Assembly (NCBI RefSeq): GCF_001507645.1
Contig: NZ_CP013909.1
Span: 1,302,001 to 1,366,000, forward strand
Source of the DNA: Hymenobacter sedentarius
GTDB lineage: Bacteria > Bacteroidota > Bacteroidia > Cytophagales > Hymenobacteraceae
Length of the DNA: 64,000 bases
Direction of reading: 5' to 3'
Within the stretch, counting starts at the first letter, position 1; each line of letters begins with the position of its first letter. Under the pieces are notes generated by a model. That model saw nothing but the letters and a program-made list of their open reading frames with translations, was not told the DNA's origin and did not search any database. Position numbers and translations under genes: made by a program. Positions 1-8,602 of this stretch are shown here, piece by piece.

Positions 1-27
1 AAGCCACCCTGAAACAGAGTGGCTTTT
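1..27 (+). terminator. Rho-independent terminator of an upstream gene
   Basis: A 7-bp stem AAGCCAC (1-7) pairs with GTGGCTT (19-25) and is followed by a short T run. The gene it ends lies to the left of the window. It may also serve the minus-strand LysM gene, because the stem starts with A residues. Confidence 0.55.
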
Positions 28-53
28 CTCACCTTTTTTCTGCAAAAAAGTAC

Positions 54-344
54 CTAGAGACTAGGTAGGGTCAACACCTGGCCCACTTCGATGTGGTCAG
101 GGTTGTTGCCGATGAGGGCCTTGTTGGCCTCGTATATCTGGTGCCACTTGGCCGCGTCGCCGTAGTGGTGTTTGGCAATTTTGGAAAGCGAGTCGCCGCT
201 TACTACGGTATACGACTCACCGGTGGTAGCTGGATTGGCTGCGTTGTTATTCCCGAAAAAATCGGTGCCGCCAGCGGCTGGTTTGGCTGCCGGCTCTGCG
301 GGCTTTTGCTCGCCTTTGTCGCTAAGAAAATCAAAGAGTCCCAT
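54..344 (-). CDS. Small LysM-domain protein
   Basis: The 96-residue product has a low-complexity Ala/Pro/Asn linker (about residues 12-42) and one LysM domain at about residues 45-94, beginning YTVVSGDSLSKIAKHHYGD and ending in a typical VGQVLTLP. LysM domains bind N-acetylglucosamine-containing polymers such as peptidoglycan. The N-terminus MGLFDFL resembles the start of YgaU-type proteins, but the BON domain of that family is absent. There is no signal peptide, so the protein is probably cytoplasmic or exported in another way. It is divergently oriented to the next gene. The domain call is firm; the physiological role is unknown. Confidence 0.85.
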   Translation of the reverse strand: MGLFDFLSDKGEQKPAEPAAKPAAGGTDFFGNNNAANPATTGESYTVVSGDSLSKIAKHHYGDAAKWHQIYEANKALIGNNPDHIEVGQVLTLPSL

Positions 345-528
345 GAGTGCGGTCGGTTAAATGAAAAATTGACTGGACTGGAATGCCTTCGGCTGGCCCA
401 ACGAAGCTACTATACGGAGGATGCCAGACGAGGTTTCGTCCTAAACCCTTTTGCGTGTGGGCCGTAAGCCGACGAGCCCGCTTTGCCGGGCCAGCCATCT
501 TATTTCTTTCACCAACACCTCTGTACCC

Positions 529-948
529 ATGAAAACCCAGTCGCTTTTTTCGCTTCGTTATTTCGCCAGCTTGTTGCTCTTGCTATCGCTGTTTGCTACG
601 GCCTGCAACAACGACAAAGGTAAAGTTGAGGGTGTAAATATGCTGTACGGCACCGATAGCAAGGTGTGGAAAACGGCGAAAGAAACTAGCTCTACCGGCG
701 ACAAAGTGAAGCAGACCGATGCACAAAAGCAAGAGGAACTGCGCATTTTTGCCAACGGCACCTACAACATGACTGGGGCCAACGGCGCCGTATCGGGCAA
801 GTACACGTTTGACCAGACCGGCAAAACCCTCACCATGACCCCCGATAACGCTACCACCAGCAACACGTTCACCGTGGAAACCCTCACCGACAAAAAGCTC
901 ACGCTGAAGTCGGCCGATGGGGCTGCCTTGATGCTGGAAGCTGAGTAA
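529..948 (+). CDS. Lipocalin-like lipoprotein
   Basis: The 139-residue product starts with MKTQSLFSL and a type II signal peptide with a lipobox ending FATAC (Cys at about residue 24). An upstream in-frame start at 451 would add 26 residues without signal character, so the ATG at 529 was chosen. The mature part is rich in short beta segments such as GTYNMTGANGAVSGKYTF and TLTMTP, the pattern of the lipocalin-like proteins common in Bacteroidota. It is probably anchored in the outer or inner membrane and faces the periplasm. No ligand can be deduced. A strong terminator follows at 970. Confidence 0.75.
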   Translation: MKTQSLFSLRYFASLLLLLSLFATACNNDKGKVEGVNMLYGTDSKVWKTAKETSSTGDKVKQTDAQKQEELRIFANGTYNMTGANGAVSGKYTFDQTGKTLTMTPDNATTSNTFTVETLTDKKLTLKSADGAALMLEAE

Positions 949-969
949 TAGCCGCTTGCTAATTAGGGA

Positions 970-1002
970 AAAGGCCCCGAACCACTGCGGTTCGGGGCCT
1001 TT
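970..1002. terminator. Bidirectional terminator between converging genes
   Basis: A perfect 12-bp stem (972-983 with 989-1000, loop ACTGC) is flanked by A residues on the left and T residues on the right. It can therefore stop both the lipoprotein gene on the plus strand and the flippase gene on the minus strand. Confidence 0.85.
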
Positions 1003-1033
1003 TCTTGTTTACGGGTACCTGGTTTTCCGAGGC

Positions 1034-2119
1034 TTATTGCTCGGGCTTCGCGGGGTGGCGGAGGAATACCCGCGCCACCCAGCGCGGCAAAAACACCATG
1101 CCCAGCACCAGGTAGAGATAGTAAGTGAACACGCGGTACAGCAGCACCATGAAGCTGGTCATGGTGGCCGTGCCGATGAATTTGCCGAAGAACGTAGGGA
1201 AGGCGCCCTCTGCAATGCCCGCGCCGCCGGGCGTGATGGCTATCAGCAGGATGACTTTGTAGGTGATGTTGCGGGCGAAAATGAACAGGAACGTGCCCGC
1301 ATCCATGGGCACAAAGGCCGCAATGAGGCAGCCAATGATGGCGTAGCGCGCCGTCCAGACAAAGACCGTGCTCACCGACGCGTGCCACCAGTAGCGCGGC
1401 CCGTTGCCCCGCAGCTGCACCGAAGCCAGCACCATTTCCTGGCCGTGGCGGTAGGCTTTGCGCCGCCAGCGCCGCAGCAGCCGAAACGAAAACAGCCGCA
1501 CCAGCAGCCGGCGCACCGAGCGCGGGTTGACGAAAATGGCGTAGAGCATGAGCCCAGCGTAGAGCAGCACAAAAAAGTAGCTCAACCCAAAGGCGATTCG
1601 CAGCGTGGCCACGAAGTTGGTTTGCAGGGCCTCGTGCGGGTACAGCCCGGCCCCGGCCACCAGCACCACCAGCGGCACCATGAGCACGTAGTACAGGTTG
1701 TCGAGCAGCGCCGTGACCATGATGTAGGCCAAGCCCTTGCCCAACGGAATGCCTTCTTTTTCCAGAATAAACGGCGCCACCCCCGTACCGCCCTGCCCCG
1801 AGGGCAGCACGCAGGAGGCAAACTCCCAAATCATAATCACGTCCAGTGCCTGCCGGTAGGTCAGCTCGTCCTCGGCAATGTGGCGGATGCGGTAGATGTA
1901 GCCAAAGTCGCGGGCCACCAGCACGAGCAGCGCGGCCAGCAGCCAGCGCCAGTCGGCGTTGCGCAGGGGCGCCAAGTCGCCGGGCTGGTAGCTTTTGTAA
2001 AACAAGAAGATGACCACGCCCAGGCCGATGACGACGGGCAGGATGAGGCGCGAAGGCCGCAACCGATGCAGAAAATGCGCGTCGTGTTCGGGGTGAGCAG
2101 GGAGCAGCTTGTAGGGCAT
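1034..2119 (-). CDS. Flippase-like integral membrane protein (LPG_synthase_TM/UPF0104 family)
   Basis: The 361-residue protein has about eight hydrophobic segments and ends in a basic tail. Family hallmarks are visible: a central charged loop after the fourth segment, the segment VLPSGQGGTGVAPFIL and the late motif ITPGGAGIAEGAFPTFF, both conserved in the lysylphosphatidylglycerol synthase transmembrane family that includes the flippase half of MprF and AglD-like proteins. It lacks the cytoplasmic aminoacyl-transferase domain of MprF, so it is likely to flip or move a lipid-linked molecule in the inner membrane. It lies 54 bases downstream of the TonB-dependent receptor on the same strand and may be co-transcribed. 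The substrate is unknown. Confidence 0.85.
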   Translation of the reverse strand: MPYKLLPAHPEHDAHFLHRLRPSRLILPVVIGLGVVIFLFYKSYQPGDLAPLRNADWRWLLAALLVLVARDFGYIYRIRHIAEDELTYRQALDVIMIWEFASCVLPSGQGGTGVAPFILEKEGIPLGKGLAYIMVTALLDNLYYVLMVPLVVLVAGAGLYPHEALQTNFVATLRIAFGLSYFFVLLYAGLMLYAIFVNPRSVRRLLVRLFSFRLLRRWRRKAYRHGQEMVLASVQLRGNGPRYWWHASVSTVFVWTARYAIIGCLIAAFVPMDAGTFLFIFARNITYKVILLIAITPGGAGIAEGAFPTFFGKFIGTATMTSFMVLLYRVFTYYLYLVLGMVFLPRWVARVFLRHPAKPEQ

Positions 2120-2173
2120 TGAGGGGAGGTACGGCAGCCGGGCAAAAGTAGGGCCTAGCTCGGCAGCCCGCCG

Positions 2174-5104
2174 CTAGGGCCGGCCACCGGGGCTGCCCGC
2201 GGGCGTGGTACCGGCCGGCGTGGTGGTGCCGGGCGACGGCGCATTGGCCGGTGCATCGATGGGATTAGCAGGCGTAGTAGGCAGGCTGGCGGGCCGGCGC
2301 TGCGTAGAATCTTGCGGCTGCGCTGTGGGACGCGCTTGGCCCGGAATGGTACCGGGTAGCGTCTTGGTTGCGTCAGTAGCAGTGCTGTCGGTGGCCGTGG
2401 CGGGCTGGGCGCCGGGCATGGCCGTGGGGGCAGCGCCAGCCGGCGCACCGGCAGGCCGTACACCGGAAGCGCCAGCGGGACGCGTACCGGGCATTCCGGC
2501 TGGGCGCTGACCGCCGCCGCTCGGCCGGGCGCCGCCCGCGGGAGCACCGCTGGGGACATCGCCCGCGCCCGCGTCGTTGCCGCCACCGTCGCCTTTCAGG
2601 TCATCGTTGTTGATGCTCTTGGCGCGGCGCGGCTGGGTGGCTGTGAGCTTGCCAATGCGGTAGCTAACGTTCACCTGAAAGCTCATGTTGTGCAACACGT
2701 TGGTGCTGGCCTGGTCCAGGAGCGGGGAGGTGACTTGGTTGCGGACGTTGATGGAATTCGTGAAGAAGTTCGACGCCCCGAATCCGAAGGTGCCTTTTTT
2801 CTCATTAAAGTCGTGCCGCAAGCTCAGGCCGTAGAAGCCCATGCCGGTTTGGTAGCCTTGCAGCTGCACCTGCCGCCCACGGTAGAAGCTGAAGCCTTGC
2901 AGTGCCCACTTGTCGGTGAAGCGGTAGTTGCCCATTAGGCGGCCGCTGACCACAAACCCTTCGTTGCTGGCATTGTATAGTGGGTTTGGCACGTTGTTGT
3001 TCAGCACCGCATAGTACGTGTCCACGCCGCCGTTGAGGCTGAACTTGCCGCTGTTCAAGCTGGCAAACACGTTGCCGCCATAAGCATCTTCCTGGCCAAT
3101 GTTTTCGTACTTAATGCTTTGTGCGCCAGTGGCTTTGCCGAATTCATCAAGCACCGGGGTGCGCACCGACTGAATGGCGCCGGTGGTGTTGCGCGCGAAT
3201 ACGGAGAGGTTCAGGTTTACTTTCTTCACGAGGGTGCTGTAGCCCATCTCGTAGTTATTGGTGTATTCGGGGCTCAGCGTGGGAGTGCCCACCGTCACGA
3301 TAAGGGGGTTCGATTGCTGTGGGTTCGGGTTCAGGAATTGCAGCGAAGGGCGCTGAATGCGGCGGTTATAAGCCAGTTTCACCACGTTGCCGTTCTCAAG
3401 CTTACGCGAAAAGTTCACGCTGGGCACCAGCACACCATAGTCGGGGATGACCACCGCTTTGTCATCGTTGAAATTGGCGGCAATCGAGGTGTACTCGTAG
3501 CGCAGGCCCGGCTTTAGGGTAAAGCCCTTGGGCAGGCCCAGCGTGTACGACGCGTAGGCGGCCGCCACGTTCTGGCGGTAGTTGAAGCCGTTGTTCAGCC
3601 CCACGCCGCTTTTCACGGTATAGGGGCCGTCGGCGCCCGTGGCCTGGTAATAATTGTAGTCGCTGTTCACCCGGCGCACAATGTCCTTGCCGCCGAACTC
3701 CAGCACCTGGTTTTCGGCTACTGGCGACTGGTAATCGGCCTGGATGGTAAATTCCTCGTTGGCGCTGGGGTTTTCGTTGCGCAGGCGGCTGGCCGTATTA
3801 AAATCCGCGTTCAGGATGTTGTTCGTGAAGTCGTTCGTGCGGTCGTTGCGGCTATACAGGGTCAGGATGCTGAGTTCCTGCTGCGGCTTCTCGAAGGTGT
3901 GCGTGTAGTTCAGGCTTGCGTCGACTGCGCGCGAGTTGTCTACCACGCTTACATCGCGCACCGAGTTGCCCTGTGTAGAAGTTGAAAGGGTGGTTAGCCG
4001 GTCCTGGTAGTTGTGCGAAAGCCGGGCGCCGTAGGTCAGCGATGCCGTCAGCGAGTTGTGCTTGTTGATATCATAGTCCCAGCCCAGTGTCGCGCGGCCC
4101 CCGCCTTGGTTCAGGCGTGTGTCGGCCGACTGGATGGTGGAGGATAATTCTTTGCCGTAGCCGTCCTTGATGGTTTGGCGGTTGATGAAGCTGCCCGGTA
4201 CGTTGTATTGGCCCCGTCCGCCGCTGCTCAGCGAAAAGCCCATTTTCCCCGTCCGGTAGCTGGCGTTTAGCCCCAGGTTTGCTTGGCGGGTGCCCACGCT
4301 GGCGTCTACACCCAGCGAGCCGCCGCTTAGGGTATTCTGCTTGGTGATGATGTTGATGATGCCGCCCGACCCTTCGGCGTCGTACTTGGCCGAGGGCGAA
4401 GTGATGACCTCGACGGTCTTAATCTGGTCGGCTGGAATTTGCTTTAGGGCGTCGGCAATGCTGCTGGCCGCGATGGCCGAGGGCTTGTTGTTGATGAGCA
4501 CCCGAATGTTGGAACTGCCGCGCAGGCTCACGTTGCCGTCGAGGTCCACACTCAGCAGGGGCACGCGTTTAAGCACGTCGGTGGCATCGCCGCCCCGGGC
4601 CGTCTGGTCGTTTTCGGCGTTGTATATCGTGCGGTCTACCTTCTCTTCAATCAGCGACTTCTGTGCGGTTACCACCACTTCACCCAGCTTTTGAGCAGCG
4701 GCGGCCATGGTTACCGTGCCCAGGTCTACTGGGCTACCGGCGAGTACGGCCACCCCGGTGCGCTCCTCGTTCTTATACCCAATGAAGCTGAATTGAACGG
4801 TGTAAGTGCCCGCTGGAATGCCAGCCAGCACAAATTTGCCGTCGTCGCCGGCCGCACCGCCGTTCACCACCTTGCCGGCTGCATCGAGCACGGCCACGGT
4901 CGCATAAGAAACGGGCTTGCCGGTGCCTGCCTCCGTTACCGTGCCGGTGATGCGGCCGGCGGCCGTGCGGGCGGGAGCTGGGGCCGCCGCCGTGGCCGTG
5001 GGACGGCCGCCGGGGCTTTGTTGGGCCGAAGCCAAAATGCTGGTACCCAGCAGGGCGGTGAACAGGACGGCAGCGGCCGGTAATTTTTGTATCATACAAT
5101 GCAT
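2174..5104 (-). CDS. TonB-dependent receptor with long Ala/Pro/Gly C-terminal tail
   Basis: The product has about 976 residues from the ATG at 5104; an extension to 5191 would add 29 residues before the signal peptide, so it was not used. A signal peptide ending ILASAQ leads into a carboxypeptidase-like regulatory domain (GRITGTVTEAGTGKPVSYAT), a plug with RVPLLSVDLDGNVSLRGSSN and an outer-membrane beta-barrel of the OMP_b-brl_3 type with LKPGLRYEYT and FSRKLENGNVVKLAYNRR. The barrel closes near VNVSYRIGKL. After it comes a tail of about 130 residues rich in Ala, Pro, Gly and Thr. It acts as an outer-membrane importer energised by TonB. The substrate is not evident, because no SusD partner is adjacent. 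Confidence 0.9.
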   Translation of the reverse strand: MHCMIQKLPAAAVLFTALLGTSILASAQQSPGGRPTATAAAPAPARTAAGRITGTVTEAGTGKPVSYATVAVLDAAGKVVNGGAAGDDGKFVLAGIPAGTYTVQFSFIGYKNEERTGVAVLAGSPVDLGTVTMAAAAQKLGEVVVTAQKSLIEEKVDRTIYNAENDQTARGGDATDVLKRVPLLSVDLDGNVSLRGSSNIRVLINNKPSAIAASSIADALKQIPADQIKTVEVITSPSAKYDAEGSGGIINIITKQNTLSGGSLGVDASVGTRQANLGLNASYRTGKMGFSLSSGGRGQYNVPGSFINRQTIKDGYGKELSSTIQSADTRLNQGGGRATLGWDYDINKHNSLTASLTYGARLSHNYQDRLTTLSTSTQGNSVRDVSVVDNSRAVDASLNYTHTFEKPQQELSILTLYSRNDRTNDFTNNILNADFNTASRLRNENPSANEEFTIQADYQSPVAENQVLEFGGKDIVRRVNSDYNYYQATGADGPYTVKSGVGLNNGFNYRQNVAAAYASYTLGLPKGFTLKPGLRYEYTSIAANFNDDKAVVIPDYGVLVPSVNFSRKLENGNVVKLAYNRRIQRPSLQFLNPNPQQSNPLIVTVGTPTLSPEYTNNYEMGYSTLVKKVNLNLSVFARNTTGAIQSVRTPVLDEFGKATGAQSIKYENIGQEDAYGGNVFASLNSGKFSLNGGVDTYYAVLNNNVPNPLYNASNEGFVVSGRLMGNYRFTDKWALQGFSFYRGRQVQLQGYQTGMGFYGLSLRHDFNEKKGTFGFGASNFFTNSINVRNQVTSPLLDQASTNVLHNMSFQVNVSYRIGKLTATQPRRAKSINNDDLKGDGGGNDAGAGDVPSGAPAGGARPSGGGQRPAGMPGTRPAGASGVRPAGAPAGAAPTAMPGAQPATATDSTATDATKTLPGTIPGQARPTAQPQDSTQRRPASLPTTPANPIDAPANAPSPGTTTPAGTTPAGSPGGRP

Positions 5105-5321
5105 AGTGGCCAAAGTGCCACCGTTTGGGCCGGAGGTTGCATCCGGCGTCTTTTTTAGATAATAAAACGTAGCAATAGGTAACCGGCTCAATCGGCTTGC
5201 CGATACGCAAAGGTCCCTATGAAAGCCGCGGGCTTGGGCATAAACTAGATTACCAACGGGTAAACCCCGACAAACACCCTGATTCTGCCGGTGCTCAACA
5301 ACCGCTGTTAGCTCGGCATCG

Positions 5322-5329
5322 TACCTTTG
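5322..5329 (+). promoter_or_regulatory. Probable -7 promoter element of dxs
   Basis: TACCTTTG is an exact match to the Bacteroidota -7 consensus TAnnTTTG and lies 72 bases before the dxs ATG. No clear -33 TTTG is seen at the usual distance. The position supports the start at 5401 over the longer reading frame from 5197. Confidence 0.5.
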
Positions 5330-5400
5330 TGCCGGCCCGACAATCTTTTAGCTGGCCAGGCGGTTACACTCCGTCACCCATTCCCACCACGCCTGCCCCG

Positions 5401-7347
5401 ATGATAGTTGAACCCGGCCCGCTCCTGGCGGCGATTGACTCGCCCGACGACCTTAAAAAGCTTGCTCCCGAGCAGTTAGTCCAACTTAGCACCGAGCTGC
5501 GCGAGTTTATTATCGACTCCGTGAGCATTTACGGCGGGCACTTCGGCGCCTCGCTGGGCGTGGTGGAGCTGACGGTGGCCATGCACTACGTCTTCAACAC
5601 GCCCTACGACCAGCTGGTGTGGGACGTGGGCCACCAGGCCTACGGCCACAAAATTCTGACCGGCCGCCGCGATAAATTCCCGACCAACCGCCGCTACCAC
5701 GGCATGTCGGGCTTCCCGAAGCGCAGCGAAAGCGAGTACGACGCTTTCGGCGTGGGCCACAGCAGCACCAGCATCGGGGCGGCGCTGGGCATGGCCGTGG
5801 CCTCGGACTATAAGGGCGAGAAAGACCGCCAGCACATTGCTGTAATCGGCGACGGTGCCATGACGGCGGGCATGGCCTTCGAGGCGCTGAACCACGCCGG
5901 CGTGGCCAACTCCAATCTGCTGGTTATCCTCAACGACAACTGCATGAGCATCGACCCCAACGTGGGCGCGCTCAAGGAATACCTCACCGACATCACCACC
6001 TCCCGCACCTACAACAAAGTGCGCGACGAGCTGTGGAACGTGCTCGGCAAGCTCAGCAAGTTCGGGCCCAACCCCCAGCACATTGCCCGCAAAGTAGAGG
6101 CCGCCATGAAGGCGACTCTGCTCAAGCAAAGCAACCTGTTTGAGGCGCTGAAATTCCGCTACTTCGGCCCCGTGGATGGGCACGACGTGCAGCATCTCGT
6201 CACCATCCTCAACGACCTCAAAACTATTCCCGGGCCCAAAATCCTGCACTGCGTGACGGTGAAAGGCAAGGGCTACGCGCTGGCCGAAAAAGACCAGACG
6301 CTGTGGCACGCGCCGGGCTTATTCGATAAAATCACCGGGGAGATTTACAAAAAGACTCCCGACAAGCCCCAGCCGCCCAAGTACCAAGACGTGTTTGGCC
6401 ACACCATGGTGGAATTGGCTGAGGCCAATCCCAAAGTCATGGGCGTGACGCCGGCCATGCCCTCGGGCTCGTCGCTGAACATCATGATGGCCGCCATGCC
6501 CGACCGCGCTTTCGACGTGGGCATTGCCGAGCAGCACGCCGTCACGTTCTCGGCCGGCCTGGCTACCCAGGGCCTGGTGCCGTTCTGCAACATCTACTCC
6601 TCGTTTATGCAGCGGGGCTACGACCAGGTGGTGCACGACGTGGCCCTGCAAAACCTGCACGTGGTGTTCTGCCTCGACCGGGCCGGTTTTGCCGGTGCCG
6701 ACGGCCCCACTCACCACGGCTGCTACGACTTGGCCTACATGCGCTGCATACCCAACATCGTGGTATCGGCCCCGATGAACGAGCAGGAGCTGCGCAACCT
6801 GATGTACACCGCCACCCTGCCCGAAAACGCTGGCCCGTTCAGCATTCGCTACCCGCGCGGCGAGGGCGTGATGCCGCAGTGGCGCACGCCGTTGCAGCGC
6901 ATCGCCATCGGCACGGGCCGCGTGGTGCGCGAGGGCGAGGAGGGCGGCGTGGCCATCCTCAGCATCGGTCATATCGGCAACTACGCCGTGAAAGCCACCG
7001 AAACGCTGCGGGCCGAAGGCCTCGACGCGGGCCACTACGACATGCGCTTCTGCAAGCCGCTGGACGAGGAAATGCTGCGCGACATTGCCCGCCGCTACCG
7101 CGCCATCGTGACCGTGGAAGATGGCTGCCTGCCCGGCGGCTTCGGCTCGGCCGTGCTCGAGTTCCTGACGGACCACGGCTTCCACCTGCCCGTGCGGCGC
7201 CTCGGCATCCCCGACCGCGTGGTGGAGCACGGCACCCAGGACGAGCTGTACAAAGAGTGCGGTTTTGATGCCGCCGGCATTGCCGCCGCCGTGCGCGAGA
7301 TGAGCGGGAAATTAGCGACCGATGCCCTGGCTACGGTGCTGCGGTAG
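5401..7347 (+). CDS. dxs: 1-deoxy-D-xylulose-5-phosphate synthase
   Basis: DXS condenses pyruvate and glyceraldehyde 3-phosphate to 1-deoxyxylulose 5-phosphate, the first step of the MEP isoprenoid pathway; it also feeds thiamine and pyridoxal synthesis. The 648-residue product is close to the usual length. Visible motifs are VWDVGHQAYGHKI (about 71-83), the thiamine diphosphate motif GDGAMTAGM with LNDN downstream, the catalytic glutamate E377 in FDVGIAEQHAVTFSAG, and DRAGFAGADGPTHHG (about 426-440), followed by the transketolase C-terminal domain. The frame is open back to 5197, but that region is less protein-like and holds a promoter-like TACCTTTG, so ATG 5401 was chosen. A terminator follows. 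Confidence 0.97.
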   Translation: MIVEPGPLLAAIDSPDDLKKLAPEQLVQLSTELREFIIDSVSIYGGHFGASLGVVELTVAMHYVFNTPYDQLVWDVGHQAYGHKILTGRRDKFPTNRRYHGMSGFPKRSESEYDAFGVGHSSTSIGAALGMAVASDYKGEKDRQHIAVIGDGAMTAGMAFEALNHAGVANSNLLVILNDNCMSIDPNVGALKEYLTDITTSRTYNKVRDELWNVLGKLSKFGPNPQHIARKVEAAMKATLLKQSNLFEALKFRYFGPVDGHDVQHLVTILNDLKTIPGPKILHCVTVKGKGYALAEKDQTLWHAPGLFDKITGEIYKKTPDKPQPPKYQDVFGHTMVELAEANPKVMGVTPAMPSGSSLNIMMAAMPDRAFDVGIAEQHAVTFSAGLATQGLVPFCNIYSSFMQRGYDQVVHDVALQNLHVVFCLDRAGFAGADGPTHHGCYDLAYMRCIPNIVVSAPMNEQELRNLMYTATLPENAGPFSIRYPRGEGVMPQWRTPLQRIAIGTGRVVREGEEGGVAILSIGHIGNYAVKATETLRAEGLDAGHYDMRFCKPLDEEMLRDIARRYRAIVTVEDGCLPGGFGSAVLEFLTDHGFHLPVRRLGIPDRVVEHGTQDELYKECGFDAAGIAAAVREMSGKLATDALATVLR

Positions 7348-7401
7348 GCTCAGGCTTTGGTAAGCTCATCGGTAAACAATAGGCCTGCGGATTGACTTTT
7401 G

Positions 7402-7440
7402 AAACACCACCGGCTGGGAAATCCTGGTCGGTGGTGTTTT
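7402..7440 (+). terminator. Terminator after dxs
   Basis: An 11-bp perfect stem (7402-7412 with 7429-7439, AAACACCACCG with CGGTGGTGTTT) has a 16-base loop and a short T run. It ends only 21 bases before the next ATG. Confidence 0.7.
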
Positions 7441-7460
7441 CATTTAAAGCACTTCAATTC

Positions 7461-8324
7461 ATGGCAACTACCACCACGTCAACATACCCTACCACATTCA
7501 CCCTCGGCGGCGACCTCACCATTAACCGACTCGGCTACGGGGCCATGCGCATCACCGGCCAGGGCATCTGGGGCCCGCCGGCCGACCACGACGAATCCAT
7601 CCGCGTGCTGCAGCGGGCCGTGGAGCTGGGCGTGAACTTCATTGATACTGCCGACAGCTACGGGCCCAACGTTTCGGAAGAGTTGATTGCCGAGGCGCTG
7701 TACCCGTACCAGCCGGGCCTCGTCATTGCCACCAAGGGCGGCCTGCTGCGCACCGGCCCCAACGAGTGGCCCATCGACGCTAGTCCCGAGCACCTCGAAG
7801 AAGTGCTGCACGGCAGCCTGAAGCGTCTGCAGCTCGACCAGATTGACCTCTACCAGCTCCACCGCGTCGACCCGGAAGTGCCCTTTGAAAAGACCCTGGA
7901 GTTTCTGCAAAAAGCGCAGGAAGAAGGCCTGGTAAAGCACATTGGCCTGTCGGAAGTCACGGTTGAGCAGATTAAAAAGGCCCAGGAATACGTGAAAGTG
8001 GTGGCTGTGCAGAATATGTACAGCATCGAAAACCGGAAGTGGGAAGCTGAGCTGACATATACCCGCGAGCAAGGCATGGCCTTCATTCCGTGGTACCCGT
8101 TGGCTGGCGGCAATTCGGAGGCACTGGCTGCCTTGGGCCAGCTGGCGCACAAGCACCAGGCCACGTCGCCGCAGATTGCGTTGAGCTGGCTGCTCCACCA
8201 CTCGCCCAACATCCTGCTCATTCCCGGTACCTCCAAGGTGAAACACCTGGAAGAGAACATGAAAACGGCGGATATCCAGCTGTCGACCGAGGATATGGCG
8301 GTTTTGGACCGCATCGGCGCATAG
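7461..8324 (+). CDS. Aldo/keto reductase
   Basis: The 287-residue product is a single TIM-barrel aldo/keto reductase that would use NADPH to reduce aldehydes or ketones in the cytoplasm. The catalytic tetrad is complete: D62 and Y67 in FIDTADSYG, K92 in IATKGG and H134 in LYQLHRVD. A C-terminal nucleotide-binding segment LIPGTSKVKHLEENM fits the family. The start was set at 7461 because the upstream extension to 7392 overlaps the dxs terminator. It resembles the YajO/general stress protein 69 branch in overall pattern, but the substrate cannot be named. It converges on the oxidoreductase at 8603 across a repeat element with a terminator. Confidence 0.92.
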   Translation: MATTTTSTYPTTFTLGGDLTINRLGYGAMRITGQGIWGPPADHDESIRVLQRAVELGVNFIDTADSYGPNVSEELIAEALYPYQPGLVIATKGGLLRTGPNEWPIDASPEHLEEVLHGSLKRLQLDQIDLYQLHRVDPEVPFEKTLEFLQKAQEEGLVKHIGLSEVTVEQIKKAQEYVKVVAVQNMYSIENRKWEAELTYTREQGMAFIPWYPLAGGNSEALAALGQLAHKHQATSPQIALSWLLHHSPNILLIPGTSKVKHLEENMKTADIQLSTEDMAVLDRIGA

Positions 8325-8375
8325 CGGGATTTGATGTAGCTATAAACGCCAAAAAAGCTCTGCAACAGTAGTTGC

Positions 8376-8576
8376 GGGGAACCTCACCCCCGGCCCCTCT
8401 CCAAAAGAGAGGGGAGCCTGACGCTACTCCAATGAAAAAGCCCCAGCTCAATCTTGAGCTGGGGCTTTTGGTTTTCAGGAATTGAGCTAAATGCTTGTGC
8501 CGTGGCTCCCCTCTCTTTTGGAGAGGGGCCGGGGGCGAGGTTCCCCCGCGAGATACTTCGCTACGCTCTGCATGAC
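8376..8576. repeat. Composite palindromic element, copy 1
   Basis: About 200 bases built as nested inverted repeats: an outer CCTCACCCCCGGCCCCTCTC arm with its complement near 8515-8541, inner GGGGAGCC/GGCTCCCC arms, and in the centre a strong hairpin (8435-8469). It ends in a half copy of the CGCGAGATGCTTCGCT repeat family. The same arrangement in opposite orientation occurs at 38749-38945, aligned over nearly its full length. Both copies lie between converging genes. No coding potential is seen. Confidence 0.85.
8435..8469. terminator. Bidirectional terminator inside composite element
   Basis: A perfect 16-bp stem (8435-8450 with 8454-8469, three-base loop) begins with AAAA and ends with TTTT, so it can act in both directions between the aldo/keto reductase and the minus-strand oxidoreductase. 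Confidence 0.9.
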
Positions 8577-8602
8577 TGGCGAATAGCATGATGGCCAAAT
8601 GA

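Noticed and set aside
956-2122. Long plus-strand open frame of 388 codons opposite the flippase gene
   Set aside because: It is antisense to a gene with clear family motifs and codes for a His/Gln/Arg-rich sequence without features, as GC-rich genes commonly produce on the opposite strand.
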